A DNA stretch of 64,000 nt. It comes from Paramecium sonneborni (lineage: Eukaryota; Ciliophora; Oligohymenophorea; Peniculida; Parameciidae). The stretch is from positions 35,709-99,708 of the forward strand of contig CAJJDN010000165.1 of the NCBI GenBank assembly GCA_905182985.1, in the 5' to 3' direction. The translations under genes were made by a program, and so were the position numbers. Positions within the stretch are counted from its first letter, which is position 1. Every line of letters begins with the position of its first letter. The notes under the pieces were generated by a model. The model did not search any database and was not told where the DNA came from. It worked only from the letters and a program-made list of their open reading frames with translations. Of this stretch, positions 49,268 through 61,218 are shown in pieces.

Positions 49268-49422
49268 ATTTTATTAATATAAATAATTGCATATGAAATT
49301 ATAATTACAATAAGAATAATATTGTTATTAATAATATTTGAGAATTTGGAATTGAGGAAACAGAGCTTTGAATCAAGTATAATAAGTTAATAAATTAAAA
49401 TATATAAAAATAAAAATTGTTT

Positions 49423-51301
49423 ATGTAGAATAATTAAGGTAGTTAGAGTATGCGTATTCGTATTGGCAATGATGGTAAGAGATTTGATTAATTAGAAAGT
49501 AAGTAATTTATTGTTGAATAGGTAGTCAAACCAATTTCAAATATAGCTAAATTTAATTAAATGTTATAGGTATGGAAAGAATATGATATACCTGATTGTC
49601 ATTAAAAGTATTACTATAATCTTTTATTGGAACATAAGGAATAAGGTGATGATGAATTAATTAGAATTGAAATTGAGAGCATTACGAATAATAAAAGTGT
49701 AGTTAGGACTTTACATCAATTGACCATAGGTAGAGAGAGATGTCTTAAGGAAATATCAAGATTTAACAAAGGAAACTTTTCAGATTTTTTGAAAAAAATT
49801 TCAAAATTTATCTACGATTTACGTAAACTGACCTTAAATTTAATTGAATTCCATAGGAAATGGAGAAATAGTTTAAAATAGAGGTTTGAATAAAACTATG
49901 TTTGGGAAATAAAAGATCGTGATTATTTATATTAGATAAAAGAGGATCATAAAATTATACAAAATCATCATCCTAAGACAAAGGATTATTTTTAATTAAA
50001 AGATGATGATATATTCTATTTAGGTGTAGTATTATAAGCAGAAAAGGATTCGGAATAACATGAGTATTTGATTTAACATAAGATGGATAAGAAATATATA
50101 GAAAAGATGAAAGATCTTTAAGAATATTTTAATAAATAGATAAGGGATTATAAACCTGTAAATGTTGATAGACAATATGATTAGAATTCAGATGCATATC
50201 ATACAGGTTCACCAGGTTTTTCAAATAGAAATAATATAAATAGTATTAATATGACAGATTTTGTAAGTGAAGTGATATATAAGACAGAAGAAGTGTAGTT
50301 TAATTTAGTTTAATATCCATTTAAAGATTTATAAGGAATATTGTAAAATTGGTCATCATAGAATGTATAAGAATTGAATGAAAGTTTTAAATATCCTATA
50401 AGTCATATAAAAGATTTATTAAAATATTGGTAAGAAGCAGTTATATTAAGAATTGATAACAATGGATTGCTAATATGTTCAATAGATTAGGAATTTAATG
50501 AAAGAAGATGGATTCTACATTAAATATATTTGAATAAAGTACCAATGTGGTAATAAAGATTGAATTGTGTAATACAAAATTTTATAAAGTTATTAATATA
50601 GAAAGGAGATCCATTTACATCATTGGCAGTATGTTGTAGTAATGATTAATCTATTAAGAAATTATTGAGTGATTTAAAATTTACACTCTCTAAAAAAATA
50701 ACTTATAATGAATTTAATGTTGTATTATATGAATAGAAAGTTTAAAATTTACAAGTAAATTTGAACAGATAATATTTTACTCCTTTGACTTTAAGGATGC
50801 TTAGAATATATGCAAAATAATTAGAGAGTACTCTTATAACGAATGAAGAATTGTTAATTGCTTAATATTGTGCAAATTTAGGAAAAAACACAATAATAAA
50901 ATTTGAAAAGAATATATTAGATTTGTCTTCATAATTGAATGTAATAAAATAATTAAAAATTAGAAATAAAAATTATATGGATAAGATTATATGTTGATTC
51001 AGAAGCCAAATGATGTTAAAGTAAAATATCAAATAGAATTTAACACACCAATAAAATCGGCAGTTTATTTTTAATAATTTAATGTGAGATTGAATTTTAG
51101 ATTTTTTAGTAGTGAAATATATCAAAATAATAATTGGTCTTATCTTAGACTTATTTCGGTAATAAAACATATTTATTAATAATTTAGCATCCAACTTTGA
51201 ATGAATAAGAAGCATCCATTCTATAATTGAGTTCGTCAGAAATTATGAATAGTACAATTTATTTAATTTCAACAATTGACCCTTTTATAAAGATGTATTG
51301 A
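49423..51301 (+). CDS. Hypothetical protein, about 608 aa
   Basis: Exon 1 (49423-50940) is a clean 506-codon frame. A 23-nt intron (50941-50963) and a 29-nt intron (51159-51187) extend it to TGA 51299-51301, 608 residues. Without the first intron it would stop at 50997 with 524 residues. The spliced form is preferred because the added part is strongly protein-like (KVKYQIEFNTPIKSAVYF). The start is MQNNQGSQSMRIRIGNDGK. The middle is helical and charged, with a Ser/Asn/Gly linker near 285-300. A block near 395-480 contains FNERRWILHQIYLNKVPMW and SIKKLLSDLKFTLSKK. The next gene has a similar block. No named domain is recognised; the last exon end is uncertain. Confidence 0.7.
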
Positions 51302-51461
51302 TTGTTAGATCGATCTTAGATTTATTTAGGAGGTATAACCAAATTAGATTTCCAAATAGAACATCCAATCTGTTATTAATCAATCCTTTGATAAATTTGA
51401 TAAGAAATAAGAATGCTAAAATCATCTTTGGTTGCCTTAATTTCAATGTTGTGGAAAACAA

Positions 51462-53143
51462 ATGAAATTAAGTGATACCAATATTGAAGCATACTTTCAA
51501 AATGATACTTATTTATCTGTCCAATATCCTAGAAATGCATCCTTACATACAAACCAATATTTGAACAATACCGATAAAATTATATAAACTCCTTTTCTTT
51601 TTGGAATTGTTTAAACTGACCTTGAAAAAATCAATAAACCTCTATTCTCTATTCTTATAAATAAAGAACATCTAATTAAAACATCTGAGAAAATTACAAA
51701 TAATAAAAACTCTTTACCAAATTCAATATAATTGAAGCCTCAAGAAATTGAATCTACTTTAAAAGAATTATTTTAAAATACACCTTAAGAAATTTTAAAA
51801 TCATTTTGTTCAAATCCTACTGTTCTTTCCTATAAATTAAAATATTCCCTAGAATGCTCTATAATTAAATTTAATGTTGGTTATGCTCTTGTTTATGTAG
51901 ATGAAAATCATATCTTGGAAAAGAGATGGATTATTGAATCTATTATGATCAATGATTTAAATAATTTATCTCAATTGCTTTCTGATTTAATATCATATCT
52001 ATTTACTATTGATAATTATGCTAATGAAATATAAATTAGTTAGGTAAGACATCTTTCTATTGTTTCTAGACTCATTATCAAGAATAAGGAGATCTTGTAG
52101 CTAACACATTTATTATGAATTCAATTAAAAAAACTAAGTTTAGATGGAGACTCGTTGATAATGATGCTAAAACTTAAATCAGAAAAACTATTTATTTTCT
52201 TAAACGATCCATTTCTGAATAGTATCTTATTTATAATAACTTAGTCCTAACAAAATACCAAATTAAGTCTCTATTTAATTTAGATCTTATTATGCTACTT
52301 AATAAAGTGAAGAGAGGAATCATATCATAAATCATTTACAATATATTCATTCACCTAATCAGTATTAATTTTTTGAAGATTCTTTCTAATGTCATATTAA
52401 TGGTCAAGTTCCTGATTCCAATTAATTCCTATTTAAAAAATTATAATCTATTAAAGGGAAACTTCCAAATTCAGAATTCACTTGTGTTAATTCTCTAGAA
52501 GAACTTAAATCATAAATCAAATTATAAATTGATCTACCAAATTTTGATAATAAATATGAACAAGTATTTAAATTTATTATAATTTAGTATGATATACTTT
52601 ATATGAATACATAATTGAAAATTAAAAAATAGAGGTAGGTTATTCACTAAAATTAAAAATATTTAGAAATACCAAACAATGATACATGTAAATAGATTTT
52701 TTAATCGGAAAACTATGAATTAAATTAAAAAATATATTTTGTCGCAACTTAAGATCCTCTTTATTTTGCATATTTTATAGAATTGGGAAATCCTATATTA
52801 AAATAACAAATTCAGTAGGATTAAGTCAGAATAGCTAGTCAGGTTTCATAAGTACATATAATCTTTTCATAAGGCATTCCTTAATAAAAACTTAAGTAGT
52901 TATCAATTAATATGGATTGAATAATTTTAGAAAAATATTCCAATAAAATAGGATCAAAATTACCTATATATTGATTTTGCTTTGAATTCACAATTTTCTA
53001 TAGAACAATCTGTAATAATGGAAGATGAAACAAAAAATTAATAAGAAGTCTATAAGATTAAATTACCTATGTTTTGTGGATTGTTAAATACGAATATACG
53101 AACATAATTTGAACGTCCTTTAATAGGAATGATAATTGAATGA
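51462..53143 (+). CDS. Hypothetical protein, about 530-538 aa, possibly related to the preceding gene
   Basis: ATG 51462 to TGA 53141-53143. Firm introns are 52044-52069 (26 nt) and 52852-52873 (22 nt). A third is needed near 52267: either 17 nt (ends 52283, 538 aa) or 41 nt (ends 52307, 530 aa). Both restore the frame. The start is MKLSDTNIEAYFQNDTYLS. Residues 140-260 carry a block with ILEKRWIIESIMINDLNNL and SIKKTKFRWRLVDNDAKTQ, which resembles ERRWILHQIYL...SIKKLLSDLK in the upstream gene. The tail is beta-rich (KIYFVATQDPLYFAYFIEL; PMFCGLLNTNIRTQFERPL). No family is named. An upstream extension through a 25-nt intron at 51295 would fuse the two genes; I consider this less likely. Confidence 0.6.
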
Positions 53144-53300
53144 TGATTAATGAATTTTTACTTAGAAATAAATAAACATAAGAGTTACAATATGTAATTC
53201 TAATTTTGTTTGTTACATCTATACAAACTTCTATATATATCGAAATTAGATCCTTTTTTGTTTATATGTTAAATAAATCGTTAAATTAAAATTCAAAAAA

Positions 53301-55708
53301 ATGAATGCACCTAAAGCCATTCCTTTCATAAAATATCTCAACAATCAATTTCAAATTGATCCTTAAGCTGAATAGTTTCTAACCTCTTTAGGCTCAGAAA
53401 AATTAGGAGTTGTTTCGATTGTAGGAAAATATAGAACCGGCAAAAGTTTCTTTGTTAATCGAGTTCTTCTGAATTAATAAGCAGGAGGTTTTTCAGTAGG
53501 TCCTACAATAAATCCATGTACCAAAGGTTTATGGATATGGAGTCAAACAATCAAAGCATAAAATGCTGAATATCCAGACATGAAGGCCATTATAATAGAT
53601 ACAGAAGGTTTTGGAGGTATGGATGAGAATGTTAATCATGATACAAGAATATTCTTATTCAGTCTTCTATTGAGTAGTTACTTTATTTACAATTCTGTTG
53701 GTAATATAGATGAAAATGCTTTAAACACTTTGAATTTGATAGTAAATCTTGCAAAGGTAATTATAATATAATAAGAATTAGGATATTTAATAAAATAATG
53801 AGAATACTTTTCCTTAATTTTTATGGATAGTAAGAGATTTTGCTCTTTAAATGGTAGATTAATAGGGGAATTCAATAAATCCAAAATAATATCTTGAAAA
53901 TGCTTTAGAATTACAGAAAGGATTATCTGATTCAGTGGAGTAGAAGAATCGAATAAGAAGGATGATAAAGCATTTTTTTAGAGAACGTGATTGTATGACA
54001 ATGGTAAGGCCAGTGGAGAGAGAGGAAGATTTATAGAAATTGGATTCTTTACATGAGAATAATTTTAGAGGGGAATTTGTATAGTAATTGAAAGAAGCGA
54101 GATCTAAAATATTTAAAAGAGTTAGACCTAAATCTGTTTAAGGAAGTATGGTGAATGGAATATAATTATTATAATTGGCAAAGGCATATGTTGATTTGAT
54201 AAATGGAGGTAAGGTTCCAAATGTTGAATCTGCATGGGGTTATGTATGTAAGGCAGAAGGAGAGAGAGCACTTAGAGAATGTTTAAACTTGGCTGAATAA
54301 TAAATTGATAAACTTAAAACTTAGGTTATATAAGATTTACCTAATGTAAAATAGTAATTACTTGAATAGCTTAAAAAGTAATTCAAATTAAAAGCTATTG
54401 GATCTGATGATGATCTTAAAATATTTACAGAAAAGTTATCAGAATAATTTGAAGAAAAATTTAAAGAACTTAAATAAAGTAATAAAAGAAATCTCAAAGT
54501 AATTAATATTTTCATTTTATTATTTAGACTCATTAATCCAAAGTGTTATAACCTCATATTGAAAATATTTTAGAAAAATTAAAAAATGATCAATTCTAAA
54601 ACTATTATGAATTATAATCAGAAATGTTTAAAATTAGAGATTAATTTTAAAAAGATGTTGGTAGAAATCAATAAGTTTCATAATTATTTGACGAAATGAG
54701 TTTATAAATATATTAGTAAGCAGCTGAAAAACTAACCAGAAAGGCATCTTAATAAACTAATTAAGAGAATAAATAATTGCAATATAAATTACAGAATTTA
54801 GAAAAAGAATTAAAGGTTTTATAAGATGAAAAAAATCAATTAGAATTATAAGCTAGTAGTAAATTAGAAAAACTTAGTAAAGAAAATGAATTGTTATCAA
54901 AGAGTGAATTACAACTTAAAACTTAATTCTAATAAATTCAATAATAAACACAACAAGTTTAATAATAAAGTTAAAATCAAATACAATAGCATGACAAATA
55001 ATTAGCTTTAATTAGTTAAGAAAATGCATTTCTTTAAAAAGAAATCTAAACTTTAAATGAACGTACTTCTCAATTAGATAATGAAAATAAAAAGCTAAGA
55101 TAAGAATTGATTACCTAAAAAGCTACTAATGAATAGTTATAATAAAAGTGTCATTCTTTAGATTATGGTAGGGCACAAGAAATATAAAAGTTATAATTGG
55201 AATTCGAAAAAAAAATATAAGAATTGAATAATGATATTGATTAAAAGAAATAAACAGCTAGATAATAAAGTGAGTGGATGGTAGAAAAATCTTATTTGGA
55301 AAATTAAGTTACATTTTTAAAAAGTTAATTAGATGAAAATAAAAGATTACATGATGCTCTTTTGATTGCCTTATAATGTATATATTTTTATCTTATTTCA
55401 AGCTTAAAATAATCCATCTAATGATTATTAAGAGTCTACTCTTGAACTTTTAGAAACCAATAGAAATCTCTCAGCTGCTATGGATAAAATGGAAATGAGA
55501 TGCAAATAGTTAGAAGAGAAAGTTACTAAACTTAAAAAGTTTAAAAAGATATTCAAAAATAGTTCTAGCATTGTTTGTTTACATTGTAATAGATAATATT
55601 AAAGTAATGGATTTAGTTAACATTTATCAACATGTATTGATAATAATTCTTGTAATCCAATAGTTTAAGGTTAATCATAACAATAATAATAACAATAATA
55701 ATAATAAC

Positions 55709-55760
<52 letters not shown>

Positions 55761-56624
55761 TTAACCAAACTTACAAACACACAATTAATCTCTTAGTCAT
55801 CCACTTCCACCTCCAATTGATTTAAGTCAATTATAAATATCAATTAATTAAACTATGGTAAGAGAAACCCCTGATAATAAACCTTATACTGAATATATGA
55901 TTAGAGTTCAATATAATTTAAAGAAATGGACCATTTCTAGAAGATACAAGAATTTCTGTGAATTACATTAAGCAATTATCCAATAGTATCCTAATATGAA
56001 AATGCCAGAATCAAGTTCAGCTATAATCAATACTGCTGATATAGGCAGCGTATTTAATGCTAAGAGACCAACAGTAATTGAAGATAGAAGAAGAGCTTTA
56101 TAATCCTATATTAGAGATCTAGCAAAATTAGATCCAGTAAGAAATTGTGCTGCTTATCGTAAATTCTTAGAATTAGATACTATTGATTAAGTTGAATAAC
56201 CAAGTAGAAGTATGTCTTAAAGTAATTAATTAAATTCATTTTAGTGGGATCACCTAAGAATGAAGGACTATAATCTTCAAGAGATTATGGAAGAGATTCT
56301 TTATCAGTAATGCCTAAACCTTTCTGGAAGTAGTCAACATAATAAATTGCTATTGGTGCCTCTACTTCAAGAGAGTAGAAATATGAAGAACTTCCATCCT
56401 AGAACAATTATCTTAGATAGAAAGAAAATTAACCGACATCCTCTACTTCTAATTTAAATACTAAAATTGATAGAAAATTGTTACCCTAATCACCTCAATC
56501 ATTCCTCAAGGCATTTTAGAAACAATAAGAAAGTATATAATTCATATTATAATTACAAGCTTCTAAAGTATATAGAATGCATCATTAACATTCATTATTA
56601 GAAATATCAGGAGACATATAATGA
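53301..56624 (+). CDS. GBP-family GTPase fused to coiled coil, zinc knuckle, polyQ and PX domain, 1073 aa
   Basis: Five exons (53301-53756, 53782-54498, 54528-55377, 55403-56221, 56245-56624) with introns of 25, 29, 25 and 23 nt close in phase. Residues 1-300 are a guanylate-binding-protein GTPase: P-loop GKYRTGKSFFVNR near 42, Thr in GPTINPCTKGLW, DTEGFGGMDEN near 98, and the GBP RD motif in FLWIVRDFALQM. A helical GBP stalk (CKAEGERALRECLNLAEQQ) runs into a coiled coil at about 400-700. Then come a C-x2-C...H-x4-C knuckle (VCLHCNRQYQ, HLSTC) near 731, a 27-Gln run and a PX domain at about 815-935 (WTISRRYKNFCELHQAIIQQ). A Ser/Gln-rich tail follows. GBPs remodel or coat membranes; PX domains bind phosphoinositides, so the fusion suggests lipid-targeted membrane work. 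PX substitutes for the CaaX lipid anchor of animal GBPs. Confidence 0.92.
55678..55758 (+). repeat. 27-codon polyglutamine tract, mostly TAA
   Basis: A continuous run of 27 Gln codons in the GBP-PX gene, all TAA except a few CAA near the 5' end. It separates the zinc knuckle from the PX domain. The trinucleotide repeat is likely length-variable. Under the standard code this would be a wall of stops, so it is also strong evidence for the ciliate code. Confidence 0.95.
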
Positions 56625-56902
56625 TTTTATTTTTAATAAATTATTATTATTGTTATTTTTATAGTAGATTATCTGATTTTGTTAATCCAACAGGTTTTGA
56701 TATCTAACATCATTGAAATTTAAATGTATTTTTTATGATCTTTATTCTCCTTTAATATTTTCAATCAAATTCATCAACATAGATATTTTTAATTATTTTT
56801 ATAATTCATTAATTTAATCAAATATAATTGATTTATATCATATATTAAAGTTTATATTTAATTGATATATATTTAGTGTATATAAATATTACATACATAA
56901 AT

Positions 56903-57487
56903 TCACATAAAACTTCTCAGGATATCACCAATTTCTTTGAATTCCATTTAAAGCATTTTGAATTCTTGGATAGTTAGATTAATAATTTGCTTTTAAAGAT
57001 TTCCCTTCTCATCTTGAATATGGAATTCTAATAAAATATACAATTTCTTTAAATTTGGATATTTAACATCTCCATTGTATTAGTTTACTGTCCATTTCAA
57101 CTCTTTCAACTTTCCTAGACTCAATACTTTTTTTACTGCTTCAGGATCAAAACCTTATAATACTTTAGTTATATATTCTCTATGTTCATCTTATACAAGT
57201 GTATTTTCCTTAAGCCATTTATTTAAATGGTCTGCTGATATATTATTCTTTTAAACAAAACGTATCAAATAAACATAACTATTAATGCAAAATTCAGCTT
57301 CAAGAATTTCCATCTATACAGATTCACGTTAAAATATCTACATCATTCCTTAAAGTGAAAAGGCACTTTAATATGAAAGAGTAAATTTATAAATTTCATC
57401 AACCATATATGCAAACAGACTCAAAGGAATCTTTAAAGATAGATTTAATCCTCTAATTGAATCTATGTCATAAACATAATTCTGCAT
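56903..57487 (-). CDS. COMM-domain (COMMD) protein, 194 aa
   Basis: This is a single exon from ATG 57487 to TGA 56905-56903, 52 bp below the stop of the same-strand membrane protein gene. The length is usual for COMMD proteins. The N-terminal 115 residues are helical (MQNYVYDIDSIRGLNLSLK, then SADHLNKWLKENTLVQDEH). The C-terminal 75 form a COMM domain: KLKELKWTVNQYNGDVKYPN, YILLEFHIQDEKGNLQKQI, INLTIQEFKMLQMEFKEIG, with the conserved Trp and final helix. COMMD proteins form a ring that joins CCC/Commander and recycles endosomal cargo with retriever and WASH. That role fits the AP-2 sigma and GBP-PX genes nearby only in theme; no functional linkage is implied. Which COMMD paralogue it is cannot be told by eye. 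Confidence 0.82.
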
Positions 57488-57539
57488 TAATATTAAATTT
57501 ATATAAAATAACAATTATTAAATATGTTTATATATATAC

Positions 57540-58730
57540 TCATTCTATTGCATGTTTTAATCCTCCTAAAATATCTAGATTAATTAAAATAGGAGCTACG
57601 AATTGTTCATCTAATTTCACTTCATTCTTCTTTCCAATCTATATAAATTTAGTATCCGCTTTATGAGCTACAATCATCAACCAAATCATCATTATCAAAT
57701 ATAATAATGGAAATACAAAGAATATTACACCAAATCCTTATAAAATTGCCAATTTTAATAATCTTTAACCATTATTCTATTTTTTAATCTCTTCCATTGT
57801 AATCTATTCTCCTTCATTTGGAATTATTCCGACATCAAATTTCTATGTTCCTTAATCTAAAAAATTCATCACTTAATCTAATTTTGTCTATTCTTATTGT
57901 ATATTCAACGATAAATCATTCACTGGCTTTATAATATTATTTTATTAATTTTTACATATTATATTTAAACATTTATGAATATTAAGTATAATCCATATAA
58001 ATATCCTACAATATCTCCAATCAAGTACCCAAAATGAATATATCCTCCATCTAAAACAGATAGGAATAAATTTAAAAAGAAGATCATCGCAACAAATATT
58101 ACTGTGTATTCTATATTAATAATCAATTATCTTTTTTACATTTTGCATTTATACACACACTTCCTGATGATATATGTATAATCATTCCAATTGTAATTAT
58201 TGGAAATAAAAAAGATATTGTTAAAAATGGTAAATAAAAGAACCAACCCAAATATAATACATTCAACAAACTTGAAAATAGAGTTAATGCAAATGAATAA
58301 CTTATAACCCAACCTAACCATTATAATTTCATCACTCTCTCCTATTATTCATTCATTATATTATATATACTTCCTTCCTTAATCCCCTCCCCTTATATGT
58401 TGCTATAAACAAATGTAAACTTAAAGTTAAGAAAAGGAATAAAAAAAAATTACTACAAAATCCCCACTCATCTACAAATGCAAAACCTAAAGCCAACGAT
58501 AATTAGAATATTTGCTGAACAAATAAGGCTCTTAAACTTTAAATTAAAAATTATTTTCTCTCTTCACTTGATGCCTCTCCGATGGTTCTTGGTGGAACAT
58601 TATTATCTAAAACTATATTTTATTGAATGACTGGAATTGCCTAATTTGCTGTAGGTTCTTCAATCTAGTGATTCTATTCCTATTATTCATCAAATTAAGG
58701 ATATGGATTAACATCTTATAGATCGCTCAT
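57540..58730 (-). CDS. Multipass membrane protein, 367 aa
   Basis: Exons 58730-58371, 58341-58140, 58110-57956 and 57926-57540, with three 29-nt introns, close in phase. The N-terminal 60 residues are Gln/Pro/acid-rich and cytosolic in look (MSDLQDVNPYPQFDEQQ). About eight hydrophobic helices follow: one in LSLALGFAFVDEWGFC, then SNFFLFLFLTLSLHLF, LGWVISYSFALTLFSSLLNV, FLTISFLFPIITIGMIIHI, YTVIFVAMIFFLNLFLSVL, LIGDIVGYLYGLYLIFI, and a last pair around FFVFPLLYLIMMIWLMIVAH. A cytosolic loop (NIQQEQTKLDQVMNFLD) separates the last ones. No signature was recognised. A distant likeness of GYLYGLYLIFI to TMBIM helices is too weak to use. Confidence 0.8.
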
Positions 58731-58945
58731 TATTTTAATTTTAAATTTATTATTAATTATAGTAATTTGCTTTTACTTTAAATTTCTATGCAAGATGCTA
58801 TAAAATGAAAATAATAAATTGATAACTGTTAAATTCAGTAAGTTATTTTTGATCAAATAGAAACTACAATATTATGACCATTATAATATCACTATTTTTT
58901 AATATTTACTATATTTTAATAATTTATACCATTTGATTTTAAATT

Positions 58946-60751
58946 ATGCAAGTCTAAGAGTCAGAAGTTTATAAAAGAATCAAACTATTAGGATCAGGAG
59001 CTTATGGAAAGGCATATCTGGCTGAAAGCATTAGAGATGAATAATTATGTGTCATTAAATAGATTGACGTGTCTTTCATGAAGTAGGATGAAATTACAGT
59101 AAGTTTATACCCTTTATTCTTATAGCAAGCATATAGAGAGGCTAAAATAATGTCGACATTAAAACATCCAAATATAATAAATTTTAGAGAGGTATATAAA
59201 ACTAAGAAGGGAAAACTGTGTATAGTAATGGATTATGCTGATGGTGGAGATTTGTCTTAAAAGATTAAATAAACTCAAGGTTCTTTGTCAGAATGTTAAG
59301 TGCTTGATTGGTTCACTTAATTAAGTTTGGCTGTGAAGTATTGTCATGATCGAAAGATTCTTCATAGAGATATAAAGACTTCCAATGTGTTTTTAACAAA
59401 AGAAGGAATGGTTAAACTTGGAGATTTTGGAATTGCTAAGATTTTATCAACAACTAGTCCATGTGCAAAATCAGTTATTGGTACTCCATATTATATGGCA
59501 CCAGAGATGTTTGAGAATTAACCATATGGATTTAAATAAGATATTTGGTGTTTAGGAGTAGTACTTTATGAAATGTGTAATAAAAGACCACCATTTGAAG
59601 GCGAAAATATAGCATAATTAGCATTAAAAGTTGTTAGATGTGAAATAACACCAACCTTAGAATGTTATTCAATCAAATTAAGAAAGTATTATAATTAAAT
59701 CACATCTAGTACAGTCTACTAGGAAAACTTCTCTCATGTAAAGAACATCGAAGACCAGCTATTAATGAAATATTAAGAGAATAATTAATAAGAGATAGAA
59801 TTAAATCATTTCTTAGTGAAACTCTATAAAAAGAATAGTAATAAAAAATTGAACAAGAAACTAAAGCTAAAAAATCTATACAATAATTACCTTAATTAAA
59901 AAAAAGAGTTATTTCTCCAAAATAAAGAGCCAGTCCAAGCGTTCATAAATTACCTGAAATTAAACGAACTATTGATACTCCTGATTTTAGTAGAAGAGTT
60001 AAATTAAAATAAAATCAATCAGTTTTTCCTATTTAATCACCTAAAAAAAAGAATTTATTGTCAGAAGGTCCCGAAACTCCTAATAAAATGATGAAATCAC
60101 CATCATTAAATTTAAGAATTTAAAGTGGTAAAATATTAACAGATAAGAATCTTTAATTAAAGAAATAAATTAAATCATTTAATCGGTAATAGAGTGGCAG
60201 ATAAATTGTTAATCATTAAAGTAATATATTTTTTAGTCCCAAAAAAAAATATTAAGAAGAAGAGGAAAAAGTATTAGATCCTATAGAAGAAGCTGATAGT
60301 ACTCCTTTAACTTTAACAAAATCTAATATTGAATTTCAAGATTTTAATAATTCTATTGAAGAGAGACGCAAAAAAAATAAAATAATTTATAAAGATCCTT
60401 TTAAAAAAGATGATGAAATGAGTTAAATGATATCTCAATTATAAGAAATTGTAGAAGATGATATTGATAATCCACCAATTAATGATTAAATCAAAGTATA
60501 TATTTAATATTTATTAATTTTAGAATCTCAAAGCAAGGTTAATTTAAAAATTAGGCAAACATTTTGATGAAGTCTTTAAGTAATGTTTGTTAGCATTTAA
60601 AAAGAATGGTGATCTAGGTTAAAGTGAAATGATTACCATTTTATAACAAAGATTCTCAGGTGTCTCTACAAAAAAGGTTTCTGGTATTGCCACTCTTATT
60701 ATCACACTTATTATTTAAACACAAGGAGAAACTATTAATAATGAATTTTGA
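58946..60751 (+). CDS. NEK (NIMA-related) serine/threonine kinase, 573 aa
   Basis: Exons 58946-59098, 59126-59685, 59715-60495 and 60524-60751 with introns of 27, 29 and 28 nt close in phase. The kinase domain is at the N-terminus: [14 protein letters not shown], Lys in [87 protein letters not shown], and [10 protein letters not shown] near 270. The HRDIKTSN form, DFGIAK and GTPYY are NEK hallmarks. The tail of about 290 residues is basic and Ser/Pro-rich ([15 protein letters not shown]) with a helical end. Ciliate NEKs are greatly expanded and regulate ciliary length and basal bodies; the specific role is inferred. The catalytic set is complete. It is divergent from the membrane gene, 215 bp apart. 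Confidence 0.93.
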
Positions 60752-60810
60752 CTATAATTTATTTCATATATTATTATTTATATGTATAAAATAATTAATT
60801 CTATTGAAAT

Positions 60811-61218
60811 TCATTCATGCAAGGATGCTAGAAACTTTCTTTATTCCTCTGATAACCTTCCTTATGAAGTTAACATTTCCTTTAATTAATCTGTAGGTAT
60901 AAAACTAAATGATACTGTTTTGTTCTAACCATTTGATCGTACATACTCTAAATCATTTTTATTTTTTAAAATGCCTTTGCAGGTTTTAGCTGGGCTCTAA
61001 TTTTTCTAAAAAAAACTTATTTCCTCTAAACTATTATTATTTTCATCGATTGAATTATTAGTCATTTCAATCTATTCATCAGGGTATTATGATGATGATT
61101 CATTCTATTTTTATTAGAATCTCAATTAAGCATATTTTTCTACTTACCTCCCAGTAATTTGTTCCAATACAAATAAGTTATTTTCATTTATTGGGATTTA
61201 AAGACAAGTTGACCCCAT
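60811..61218 (-). CDS. Small PP1-docking (inhibitor-2-like?) protein, 126 aa
   Basis: Exons 61218-61148 and 61120-60811 flank a 27-nt intron without in-frame TGA. The start MGSTCLQIP carries Gly2, Ser3 and Cys5, suiting N-myristoylation and palmitoylation. Near residue 78 is KGILKNKND, a SILK-type docking motif identical in core to that at the N-terminus of protein phosphatase inhibitor-2. Some 17 residues later KTVSFSF matches the RVxF PP1-docking motif. SILK followed by RVxF is the classic order in PP1 regulators. The rest is acidic, Asn/Ser-rich and disordered, ending in a helix (SEEQRKFLASLHE). It is predicted to bind PP1 catalytic subunit near a membrane; no enzyme activity is expected. 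The stop is 59 bp from the convergent NEK stop. Confidence 0.72.

Noticed and set aside
50973..51215. Minus-strand Lys/Ile/Tyr-rich ORF
   Set aside because: It is the complement of exon 2 and 3 of the plus-strand gene, whose residues look far more natural and splice in phase.
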